A stretch of 64,000 bases of DNA from Ignavibacteria bacterium (GTDB taxonomy: Bacteria > Bacteroidota > Ignavibacteria > Tepidaquicellales > Tepidaquicellaceae), in contig JAIBBK010000028.1 of NCBI GenBank assembly GCA_019694675.1, positions 1 through 64,000 of the forward strand, in the 5' to 3' direction. Numbering within the stretch: the first letter of the stretch is position 1; each line of letters begins with the position of its first letter. The translations under genes were made by a program, and so were the position numbers. This document shows positions 34,238-42,561 of this stretch, piece after piece. Under the pieces are notes generated by a model that worked only from the letters and a program-made list of their open reading frames with translations, was not told the DNA's origin and searched no databases.

Positions 34238-37200
34238 ATGTTGAAGGACCTCATTCCTGATCATCTAAAGAAGATGATCAACTCGAGTTCTCATGAATCA
34301 GTAATATTGGTTTACAAGGGCTTCCCTGTACATTTTCTTATGGATCTTAACACGAAAATACCTCACATCAATAATTTGAGCTTTCTTGATGAAAGAAATC
34401 TCATTGATATAGGATCGATCAAGGACAATTTTCTGAATCTGTTAATGGCTCTTAACAAACCAAGTGACAAGCTGCAATTCATGATTTTCGAAGAATTTCT
34501 GCTTCTTCCTTCTAAAAGCTTGTCTTTGATTCCTGCCAAATTTAGACTGATAAAGAACAATTTTTATGACTCGTACCCTAATCAAACAAACCAGACATAT
34601 GTGGATATTGAAGATTGTATTAACAAAGATATTCCGATTAAGGAAAATGAATTATTTGATCTATTCTATTCTGATAGTAAAGAACTTGTTGGAGTAAACT
34701 GCATTCAGCACATTGATTTTGAAGTTGATTTAGAAAAGAATGGAGTTGAGACTATCGATTTCTTTAATCCTGAAGAAGTTGAACTGCCTGAACTTAAGGA
34801 TTGTACCTCAGATACAAGCACACTGATTCAATTCAAATCTGCTGATGATTCTTATGTTTCTCTCAAACTCGGGCTGTTTATGAATCAGGTACCCGAATCC
34901 GTCGAGTTATTAGTTGATGAAAAGATTTTTCATATTCCCCAGGACTTAAGCGAACTAAAGATTCTATATACAATTCTTAGATCGGCAAATTCTTCGGTAA
35001 CTCTTTACAAGCAACACAGAGAATTTACAAAACGATGGAGACCTGAACTTGAGATAATACTTAAGAAGCACTGGAATCATACTGCAACATTCAAAAGCTT
35101 GAAGATCTTTGAAGACCCTGACACATCTAGTAGGTTGACTGAAGTTTCACAGGGAGCAATAGCAGAACATATTGTGAGACAGGTGGAACTCGCGAAAGCG
35201 AATTTACACTTTCAAGACATATTCTTAACGGCACCAACTGGTGCGGGAAAGTCACTGTTGTTTCAATTACCCGCTATCTATTTAGCAGATTCTAATGAAC
35301 TAAACTCCGTAACTTTAGTAATTTCACCACTCAAAGCTCTGATGTCTGATCAAATCAATTCTTTGAAAGAGAGCAGAAAGTTTCACAATTGCGCCTTTCT
35401 AAACTCCGATCTTTCGCTAATTGAAAGACAATCAATCATTGAAAAGACCATGCATGGAGACATTTCTCTTTTGTACATGTCTCCCGAGTTGTTGCTTTCC
35501 TATGATATTAAGACATTCTTGGGTGAAAGAGACTTGGGATTATTAATAGTTGATGAAGCTCATTTAGTCTCAACTTGGGGTAGAGACTTTCGGGTTGATT
35601 ACTGGTTTCTTGGTAACTACATAAGAAAACTTAGAAGAGGATCAACTTTAAAAGGACTTGCAAAAAACAATCTGAAAACCTACCGCTTCCCAGTCGTAGC
35701 ATTAACAGCAACAGCAGTCTACAGTGGCACAGACGATATGGTATACGAAACTATCGGTAGTCTGAATATGCAGAACTGCAGTTTATATATTGGTAAGATC
35801 AGGCGTAATGAAATTTCCTTTCACTACAAAGAACTAAAAGCAAGTGCCCATGAGCTGACAAAGATCAATCGCACATCAACGAGAATTAAGGATTTCGTAA
35901 AATCAGGGAAAAAGTCGATCTTCTATTTCCCATGGATTTCACAGGTAGAAGATGTCTACAGAGTCCTAAGTACCAGATCGCGGGCGTTGGTCAGAAGATA
36001 TCATTCGCGCCTCACTTCAGAAGAAAGAGCTGAATCAGTTAGATCTTACAAACTCGGAACCGCGAAATGTGTATTGGCAACCAAAGCTTTTGGCATGGGC
36101 ATTGACATTGGAGACATTGAAATAGTTTACCACCATGCACCTTCTGGTTCACTAGCAGACTATGTTCAGGAGATAGGCAGAGCAGCTAGAATTCCTGGTA
36201 TCGAAGGAAGAGCAATGTTGGACTTTAATCCTAAGGATTTGAAATACACAAGAATTCTATATGGCCTTTCATCTCTGAAGCAGTTTCAAGTGGATTCAGT
36301 ATTGAAAAAGGTTAATAAGTTGTATTCACTAAAAGGGAACAGAAACATGCTTGTGTCAATCGATGATTTCAAGTATTTGTTTGTAAATGATACGAATCCT
36401 GAGCAGAAAGTCAAAAGCGCACTCTTAGTAATTGAAAAGGATTTGTTGGCAAAGTACGGTTATAATGTGCTGATTGTCAGACCGAAGAGTTTGTTCTCAA
36501 CTGTTTTTGGGTCCGCAACGTTAAATGACTTTTTAGAAATAAAGGCGAAATACGGAGAATTGGTATCTGAAGTAACTAAAATAAAGTATGATAAGCAAAA
36601 AATTGTTGTAAATGGAGATACAATCATAATTCGTGAAAATGAGGATGTTAAATTCTTCAAAATTTCGCTAGATGGTCTATGGGAAAAGCACTATCCAGAT
36701 CAGAGCTTCCCTTCTATCAAGTATAAGTATTTCTCCAAAGCACTGATACCCAATTTAGAGCCTGTTTTGAAAATGCAAATATATTTCAACAGAGATATCA
36801 GTGAATCACAAAAGAAGCTGGAACAAGGCTTGCAGGTTCTTGAAACCACACTTTTGCACTTCAGCGGTCACTATTTTTCAAAAGAAGAGTTGACGAAGAA
36901 GTTAAACGAATCGATTCAAAAAGAATCGAATTGCAGGAAGCTTGCTGATTTGTTGACTGTGTTTTATTGCAACAATGGTCAGTCCAATAGGTCTTCTCAA
37001 TATGATTCAGTAAATGACAATTTTCTTCAATCAAAAACAATCGGTTCTGAATTGAAGTATAGAATTGTGAATTACGCATTTGGTAAGGTCAGATCTGCTG
37101 TTATGAAGACTTTTGTTCTGCTGTTTGGGTGCATGAATGAACAATCAAGAGAATATGTGGGATATATTTCTATTGATCCAAGAAGTTCTAAGGGCAGACT

Positions 37201-37522
37201 TAAACTTGCCTATCTTTTAGAAATCTTTGACCTAGCTACATACGAAATTTCTGGAGGAGAATTACCTCAATTATTTGTTAGAATTAATGATCCTTTAAAA
37301 ATCAGTCAGTTATGTAAGGCTAAATATAGAAACAGCATTGTAGCAGATGTTGAGAGAAGGCATAAAACTTCAATGGAAATCATGAACTATTTCTTTCAAA
37401 CTGAGATGACTGATTCACAAAGGTGGCACTACATTGAAGACTACTTCCTTGGAAAGGAGGTCCCAACTATGGAGCTTGAAAAATCCACAGGTAAGCGGAA
37501 AAGGTCAGGAGATTCGGCATGA
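34238..37522 (+). CDS. RecQ-like DEAD/DEAH-box helicase, defence-associated
   Basis: This 1094-residue ATP-dependent DNA helicase has an N-terminal ~300-residue region of unknown function. The SF2 core follows: Walker A LTAPTGAGKSLLFQLP (~331-346), VDEAH box with the RecQ-type aromatic loop WGRDFR, ALTATA, and in the second RecA domain YHSRLTSEERAESV, ATKAFGMGIDIGDI and QEIGRAAR (motif VI). The zinc and HRDC domains of housekeeping RecQ are not evident; the ~400-residue C-terminus is unfamiliar. Location behind a type I R-M locus, A/T-rich codon use and flanking direct repeats argue for a mobile defence gene rather than a repair RecQ. The start at ATG 34238 follows a 327-bp gap. Confidence 0.85.
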   Translation: MLKDLIPDHLKKMINSSSHESVILVYKGFPVHFLMDLNTKIPHINNLSFLDERNLIDIGSIKDNFLNLLMALNKPSDKLQFMIFEEFLLLPSKSLSLIPAKFRLIKNNFYDSYPNQTNQTYVDIEDCINKDIPIKENELFDLFYSDSKELVGVNCIQHIDFEVDLEKNGVETIDFFNPEEVELPELKDCTSDTSTLIQFKSADDSYVSLKLGLFMNQVPESVELLVDEKIFHIPQDLSELKILYTILRSANSSVTLYKQHREFTKRWRPELEIILKKHWNHTATFKSLKIFEDPDTSSRLTEVSQGAIAEHIVRQVELAKANLHFQDIFLTAPTGAGKSLLFQLPAIYLADSNELNSVTLVISPLKALMSDQINSLKESRKFHNCAFLNSDLSLIERQSIIEKTMHGDISLLYMSPELLLSYDIKTFLGERDLGLLIVDEAHLVSTWGRDFRVDYWFLGNYIRKLRRGSTLKGLAKNNLKTYRFPVVALTATAVYSGTDDMVYETIGSLNMQNCSLYIGKIRRNEISFHYKELKASAHELTKINRTSTRIKDFVKSGKKSIFYFPWISQVEDVYRVLSTRSRALVRRYHSRLTSEERAESVRSYKLGTAKCVLATKAFGMGIDIGDIEIVYHHAPSGSLADYVQEIGRAARIPGIEGRAMLDFNPKDLKYTRILYGLSSLKQFQVDSVLKKVNKLYSLKGNRNMLVSIDDFKYLFVNDTNPEQKVKSALLVIEKDLLAKYGYNVLIVRPKSLFSTVFGSATLNDFLEIKAKYGELVSEVTKIKYDKQKIVVNGDTIIIRENEDVKFFKISLDGLWEKHYPDQSFPSIKYKYFSKALIPNLEPVLKMQIYFNRDISESQKKLEQGLQVLETTLLHFSGHYFSKEELTKKLNESIQKESNCRKLADLLTVFYCNNGQSNRSSQYDSVNDNFLQSKTIGSELKYRIVNYAFGKVRSAVMKTFVLLFGCMNEQSREYVGYISIDPRSSKGRLKLAYLLEIFDLATYEISGGELPQLFVRINDPLKISQLCKAKYRNSIVADVERRHKTSMEIMNYFFQTEMTDSQRWHYIEDYFLGKEVPTMELEKSTGKRKRSGDSA

Positions 37523-37544
37523 AGTTTTTAAAAAGAGGTTGCTT

Positions 37545-37781
37545 ATTCCGCCATTTTTGGAGTTCCAAAAAGTCTGAATTGCACTAAGAAACACTTAATA
37601 GCAACAAAGCAAGCTTTTCGGTCTCCAACAACAACGCCAATCCGGTTTCTGCAATCCAAAAGTCCTAGCTCAAGGATAGTATTTCGCTACAGACCGTAAA
37701 TGAAATAGTGAGTCATAAAAGAACTCATGAGTTATGAAGATACACAGTTATGGGCAAGTGCCGCATTCTTATTAAAGCAGT
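37545..37781 (+). repeat. ~240-bp diverged direct repeat B, right of the helicase gene
   Basis: Right-hand partner of 33672-33910, same orientation, beginning 22 bp after the helicase stop. Similarity runs end to end, with the best block around 37612-37640 (TTTTCGGTCTCCAACAACAA). The pair encloses the helicase gene as a discrete ~3.9-kb cassette. Confidence 0.75.
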
Positions 37782-38587
37782 GGACGACCCGTGTTATAAA
37801 GTAAATCCATTAGCAGAAGTACTCTCGGCACTCTACTGAAGTGGATTCGAAACTCGCAATTACAGGAAAGATCTCCGCGTGTTAGCACTTCCTTAATCAA
37901 CAATTCCCGTCGGTAAGCATCCTGGCAAATCAGCATCGCCCAAATGTACACAATCCTGCACTCTTCACTTACGTAATTCTATTCAATAAATGCTCGCATT
38001 CCGCATCTCAGTGCGCGCAATTGGAAAATGCTCCTATACATCCGGGAAATACCTCAGTACATCTCTGAATTCAACCTTTGCACAATGTAATTGATACAGC
38101 GCATTGGCGAATCGGAGTCTTACACTGAACCGGAATTCATCCGCACCAGTGCAATAATACCTGACTGCCGCCCGGGAACTGAATTGAAACCTGCGGAGGT
38201 TGAATATTGCGCATCATGAGTCTGACTCTGTGGCTCTGATAAAGGAAGAACCCGGTTGGCCGATCAGGAAGACGTGCCGGATCAGATTGTTAACTGCCGC
38301 ACGGCTCTTTAATGAAGCAGCACAGCTCTTCATTACAGGCGGAAACAGGCGGAGAGTGAAGCGATGAAAGCAATCAATTCGTGAATTGTGCCTGTTAACG
38401 ATGCAACGGATGTGCGCAGAGGTGCGGAACTGAATTACATTGGCGCAATGAAGGCACACAGCCGGGAGAATGAACTTTCGTTCATTAATAACTGATCAAA
38501 CATATGGAATATGTGAGGGACCGGGCCTCACAGCTTAAACAACATCCATAAACCAAAAGCGGCACTGCCGCAAGAACGGAGGAAATC
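37782..38587. other. Gene-free ~800-bp stretch
   Basis: I see no supportable gene, RNA or repeat. Open frames here (for example a minus-strand one near 38214-38459) have no ribosome-binding site and unnatural composition. The last ~70 bp are the leader of the next gene and include GTGAGG...CCTCAC arms near 38513-38531. Confidence 0.4.
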
Positions 38588-39280
38588 ATGAACAAGCGAC
38601 AGTACAACAAGCTCAAAATGATTTACGCAGTTCAGGCCTACCTCAATGAAAGCCGAACTAAATGGCCGGAGCTTCCCGTGATCAGTGAAAAGATCGGCGA
38701 ACTGAGCCGGGCTCAGGAAATCATCTCATCCGGCAATGAATTTCAGCTTCATGTAACAGGCATTTCGGGCCTCGAAAAACTGAATGCCAGAAAAAATGCC
38801 GAGCGCACTTGCCTCAAACTCTCCGGGGCGCTTTATGACTTCGGCATGAAAACATCTAACACAGAATTTTCACAGCTCTACGATGTCACTCCTTCGGACG
38901 TGGCTAAATGGCGCGATGTGAACCTCGTGATCTTCCTTAACACTCTGAAGGAAGATGTCAGAAATAATCTCGGATCACTTGCTCCTTACGGCATCAGCGA
39001 ATCAACTCTCGGAGAGCATACGGCAAACATCACCCGTTACTTTGAGACGATCGGAAAGAAGGAATCGTCAACTGCACGAAGAAAATCCGCCAACAAGGCA
39101 ATCGCGCAGGCTTTCAGGGATGCCGATGAAACTCTGAGATCGCTTGACAAGCTGATGGAACATTTCAGAGTGTCAGACACCAATCTCTACAACGGTTACA
39201 AATCATCCAGGTCAATCTGGGACAGAGGCATAAGAAAGAAGAAGTTACCGGATGAAGTTCAAACGGCAAACACTCAATGA
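38588..39280 (+). CDS. Uncharacterised 230-residue helical protein
   Basis: A real gene by its strong GGAGGAAATC ribosome-binding site before ATG 38588 and a downstream intrinsic terminator. The protein is basic and mostly helical (KRQYNKLKMIYAVQAYLNES; ALYDFGMKTSNTEFSQLYDV; ADETLRSLDKLMEHFR) with a Lys/Arg-rich middle (KKESSTARRKSANKA). I do not recognise a named family; similar proteins of unknown function occur as multiple copies in this bacterial group. Codon use is more G/C-rich than the helicase, like the core genome. It is the last gene before the right-hand 183-bp repeat. Confidence 0.7.
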   Translation: MNKRQYNKLKMIYAVQAYLNESRTKWPELPVISEKIGELSRAQEIISSGNEFQLHVTGISGLEKLNARKNAERTCLKLSGALYDFGMKTSNTEFSQLYDVTPSDVAKWRDVNLVIFLNTLKEDVRNNLGSLAPYGISESTLGEHTANITRYFETIGKKESSTARRKSANKAIAQAFRDADETLRSLDKLMEHFRVSDTNLYNGYKSSRSIWDRGIRKKKLPDEVQTANTQ

Positions 39281-39307
39281 CACTGCTTACATACTTTTCA
39301 AATCCAT

Positions 39308-39335
39308 AACAGCCGGGCAGAAATGTCCGGCTGTT
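39308..39335 (+). terminator. Rho-independent terminator
   Basis: AACAGCCGG (39308-39316, allowing one slip) pairs with CCGGCTGTT (39327-39335) and is followed by a TTTTTATTTT run. It lies ~30 bp after the stop of the 230-residue protein gene. Confidence 0.85.
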
Positions 39336-39429
39336 TTTATTTTCTGGTACTGTTGTAAGTTATTGTCAGACAGCATCCGATCTTCCTGCCCAACCGTTCA
39401 ATCGCTCCCCCTCCTGAAGGAGCACGTGC

Positions 39430-39612
39430 GGTGGGTAACCGAACTCCCCCTCCAGCGGAGGCCCGTCTGCCGGTCGAAGTGCTCTATGCAAATTTCGGAT
39501 AGCTCGCTATTGTGCCATCTCAATTTGTCACAGGATTGACGGGCAGGCCTGCCCGACATACACACAGAAGCCTTTGTCTGTAATTCCGCAGGCGGGGGGC
39601 CGGGGGGTGGGT
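39430..39612 (+). repeat. 183-bp dispersed repeat, copy 2 (right edge of defence island)
   Basis: Same length and orientation as 16105-16287 and nearly identical; differences are scattered substitutions such as ATGCAAATTTCGGATAG for ATGTAAATTCCAGATTG. The offset is 23,325 bp throughout, so there are no net insertions or deletions. The rest of the 39.3-39.7 kb gap holds the terminator and no gene. Confidence 0.85.
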
Positions 39613-39680
39613 CTGAAGATACGAAGCTGACAACCTGCTCAGCAAGGATCCATCCACAAAACCAAATCTTCGTCAGATCA

Positions 39681-40670
39681 TTATCTGTTTAGACTTCCCA
39701 TCTGCGCATCGGGATATCTGTTGCCCGAAGCAACTCCCGAAGGTGCAACGGATTCAATTGCAGACAGTTCTTCATCCGTAAAAACAATTTCCGCCGCCTT
39801 GGCATTTTCGGCCAGGTATTTTCTTCTCTTTGTACCGGGAATTGCGGAGAATCCTTTTTGCAGTACCCATGCAAGCGCAAGCTGTGAAGGTGTTACTCCT
39901 TTTGCGCCGGCAATCCGTTTCACTTCTTCCACCACCTCAAGGTTCTTCTTCATATTATCTCCCTGAAAGCGCGGATTGGTTCTTCTCCAGTCATCCGCAT
40001 CAAGATCGTCGGGAGATTTTATTTCACCCGAGAGCAGGCCTCTGCCCAGCGGTGAATATGAAACGAATCCTATGCCGAGTTCATTGATCGTCTCAAGAAT
40101 TCCGTTGTCTTCAATGCTTCTTTCGAACAATGAATACTCCGTCTGCAAGGCGGAGACCGGGTGAACTGCGTGCGCCTTTCTTATTGTCTCAGGACCGGCT
40201 TCGCTGAGGCCTATGTAGCGGACCTTTCCATTTGCAACAAGTTCAGACATTGCGCCTATGGTCTCTTCAATCGGAATGTTCGGATCTATCCTGTGAACAT
40301 AGTAGAGATCAACATAGTCCGTGCCGAGATGTTTCAGAGAACGGTCAATCGCCTTTCTTATATACGCAGGACTTCCGTTTATTCCTTTGAATGCTCCGTC
40401 ATCATCCACTTCTATTCCGGTCTTTGTTGCGACGACAAATTTGTCTCTTCTGCCTTTGATGGCTTTGCTCAGAAGAATTTCATTCCTGAAGGGGCCGTAT
40501 ATTTCGGCCGTGTCAAAGAAATCTATTCCCAACTCCAGTGCAAGATCAATTGTCGCAAGGGATTCTTCTTCGTTAGTCTCCCCGTAGAACGCGCTCATAC
40601 CCATGCATCCCAGCCCGAGGTTTGTTACTTTCAGACCGCTCTTTCCGAGATCAATTGTTTTTATACCCAT
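39681..40670 (-). CDS. Aldo/keto reductase
   Basis: This 329-residue NAD(P)H-dependent (beta/alpha)8-barrel oxidoreductase reduces aldehydes or ketones. The AKR tetrad is visible: Asp in FFDTAEIYG, Tyr in the same motif, Lys in VVATKTG, His in YYVHRID. LGLGCMGMSAFYGE near the start and the NADP-binding IPGTKRRKYLAENAKA near the end are typical of the AKR13/YajO-like branch. Substrate unknown. Single gene; its upstream region is shared with repeats and the divergent xanthine-dehydrogenase operon. Confidence 0.93.
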   Translation of the reverse strand: MGIKTIDLGKSGLKVTNLGLGCMGMSAFYGETNEEESLATIDLALELGIDFFDTAEIYGPFRNEILLSKAIKGRRDKFVVATKTGIEVDDDGAFKGINGSPAYIRKAIDRSLKHLGTDYVDLYYVHRIDPNIPIEETIGAMSELVANGKVRYIGLSEAGPETIRKAHAVHPVSALQTEYSLFERSIEDNGILETINELGIGFVSYSPLGRGLLSGEIKSPDDLDADDWRRTNPRFQGDNMKKNLEVVEEVKRIAGAKGVTPSQLALAWVLQKGFSAIPGTKRRKYLAENAKAAEIVFTDEELSAIESVAPSGVASGNRYPDAQMGSLNR

Positions 40671-41160
40671 TTGATACTAGTATTTGAATTGTTGTTCGAA
40701 GGAATGGAATTTATCAAAATCAGCATTGTATTAAAGCACCAAATGAATATGATTCACCGGTTATCCGGCAAATGCTTATCAGTAACAACTCCCGGCACTC
40801 TTTCTGTCCTCAGCTCAATAGTAAAAGTAATTATCCGTCACAGTGTCCGGGACCAGCAAGTCCCCCTCCCCTTGGGAGAAGGCAGAGTGAGAGCGCAAGG
40901 CGGATCAAGATAATTCAACGATTTCAAAATCAACAACGTCTCCCCCTCCCTTTGTGAGAGGGCGGGGTGAGGAGCATTATTCAAACACTGATCAAATGAA
41001 TTCCGACTTCCTCTGCCGCACGCATTTCTTTTGCATTTGAATCTTTCGGACAAACATAACAATTTGATATGCATGACCTGCGGCTTCATTTGCAGACAGT
41101 GCGGACTATGAGCTGAATTACTGAGCGCAGGGAATTTTACGAATCCTAATGCAAGGTAAG
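40671..41160. other. Divergent intergenic region with two GC-rich hairpin repeats
   Basis: Apart from the promoters of the aldo/keto reductase and xdh genes, this 490-bp region holds two elements of the hairpin family also found at 16043: CCCCTCCCCTTGGGAGAAGGCAG at ~40860 and CTCCCCCTCCCTTTGTGAGA at ~40941, each followed by a G/A-rich 'GGGTGAG'-like tail. No gene is credible here. Confidence 0.55.
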
Positions 41161-42561
41161 ATGATAAGTTTTCTACTCAATGACCGGATAACAGACACTC
41201 CGCTCCCGCCTTCAACCACTTTGCTCGACTTCATCAGATACGAAGCGGACTTGCGCGGCACAAAGATCGGATGCCGCGAAGGAGACTGCGGGGCATGCAC
41301 TGTACTGATCGGCACGCTGAACGGCAATGACGTGAAATACAAAAGCGTCACATCATGCCTCACTCCGTTAGCAAATATCAGCGGCAAACATGTTGTAACT
41401 GTTGAAGGACTGAATCACGAAGGCCTTAACTTTGTGCAAAGAGCGCTGGTAAACAACTCCGGCACGCAATGCGGATTCTGCACTCCCGGCTTTGTTACTT
41501 CTTTGTGCGCGTTTGCGATCAACTCAACAGAAGGATCAGTCCCGGAAGATGCCGTCAGTTCTGTTGACGGCAATATCTGCAGATGCACGGGTTACAAGTC
41601 AATAGAAAGAGCGGCCGCTGATATTCTTGAGCGACTTAAGTTAAAGGACCATGCTCATCCGATCAGATGGCTCGTTGAGAATGAGTTCATTCCAGAATAC
41701 TTCCTGAATGTAAGCGGTAAGCTGAAATCACTTTCCAGGAATGATATAATCTCCGGCAGGGTCCCCGCAGGAGGAGGCACCGACCTTTACGTGCAGAAGC
41801 CCGATGATGCTGAGCATTTGGGTTTAATGTATCTTGCAGACGTTGAAGATCTGAGAAACATCACGATCCGGGATGGGATCTGCAGTATCGGAGCATCCGT
41901 TACTATGACGGAACTTATGGACAACGCGGGTCTGAAAAATGCAATCCCGGGATGGCACAGCTTCATCAAGCTCATTGCATCAACTCCTGTACGAAACATT
42001 GCCACAGTAGCGGGAAACATTGCCAATGCTTCTCCGATCGGCGACATCACAATCATGCTTCTTGCACTTGATGCTGTGATAACTTTGCGGGATGACTCCG
42101 GCACCGTACGGACATTGCCGCTTAAAGACTTCTACAAAGGATACAAGCAGTTGAATAAAAAGGTCGGAGAGATAATTACGCGAGTTGAATTCCATCTACC
42201 GCCACACAATACATTTTTCAACTTTGAAAAAGTCAGCAAGCGGAAATACCTCGACATAGCAAGCGTCAACTCGGCAATATGCCTTCACACTGACGGAGAT
42301 GTGATCGTTTCCGCCCACTGCTCTGCAGGCGGAGTCAGTCCCATACCTCTTTATCTGAAAGAGACTTCATCATCGCTGACAGGCAAGAGAGTGACGTCTG
42401 AACTTGTAAAGCATGCTTTCGGAATTCTCAGCGACGAGATCTCACCGATAAGCGATGCACGCGGTTCCTCCGGATACAAGCGTCTGCTTGCCCGGCAGTT
42501 ATTCTTCTCCCATTTTATCACTCTCTTCCCTGAACAGATCAAAATGAATGAGCTGATATGA
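41161..42561 (+). CDS. xdhA: Xanthine dehydrogenase small subunit (2Fe-2S and FAD domains)
   Basis: About 466 residues. This carries electrons from the molybdenum centre through two [2Fe-2S] clusters to FAD and NAD+. Cluster cysteines: GCREGDCGAC (three) plus SCLTPLA, then QCGFCTPGFV and GNICRCTGYKS. The FAD domain follows (VPAGGGTDLYVQK; TPVRNIATVAGNIANASPIGD) and the CO-dehydrogenase flavoprotein C-terminal domain. ATG 41161 (MISFLLND, as in relatives, with AAGG upstream) is preferred to 41149. It overlaps the large subunit gene by 4 nt (ATGA). First gene of a four-gene operon for purine (hypoxanthine/xanthine to urate) oxidation. Confidence 0.92.
   Translation: MISFLLNDRITDTPLPPSTTLLDFIRYEADLRGTKIGCREGDCGACTVLIGTLNGNDVKYKSVTSCLTPLANISGKHVVTVEGLNHEGLNFVQRALVNNSGTQCGFCTPGFVTSLCAFAINSTEGSVPEDAVSSVDGNICRCTGYKSIERAAADILERLKLKDHAHPIRWLVENEFIPEYFLNVSGKLKSLSRNDIISGRVPAGGGTDLYVQKPDDAEHLGLMYLADVEDLRNITIRDGICSIGASVTMTELMDNAGLKNAIPGWHSFIKLIASTPVRNIATVAGNIANASPIGDITIMLLALDAVITLRDDSGTVRTLPLKDFYKGYKQLNKKVGEIITRVEFHLPPHNTFFNFEKVSKRKYLDIASVNSAICLHTDGDVIVSAHCSAGGVSPIPLYLKETSSSLTGKRVTSELVKHAFGILSDEISPISDARGSSGYKRLLARQLFFSHFITLFPEQIKMNELI

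Noticed and set aside
34238..37522. Housekeeping RecQ
   Set aside because: The long N- and C-terminal regions, missing zinc/HRDC domains and island position do not fit the repair enzyme.
38214..38459. Minus-strand 81-residue frame in the gene-free gap
   Set aside because: Unnatural Cys/His/Arg-rich composition and no ribosome-binding site.
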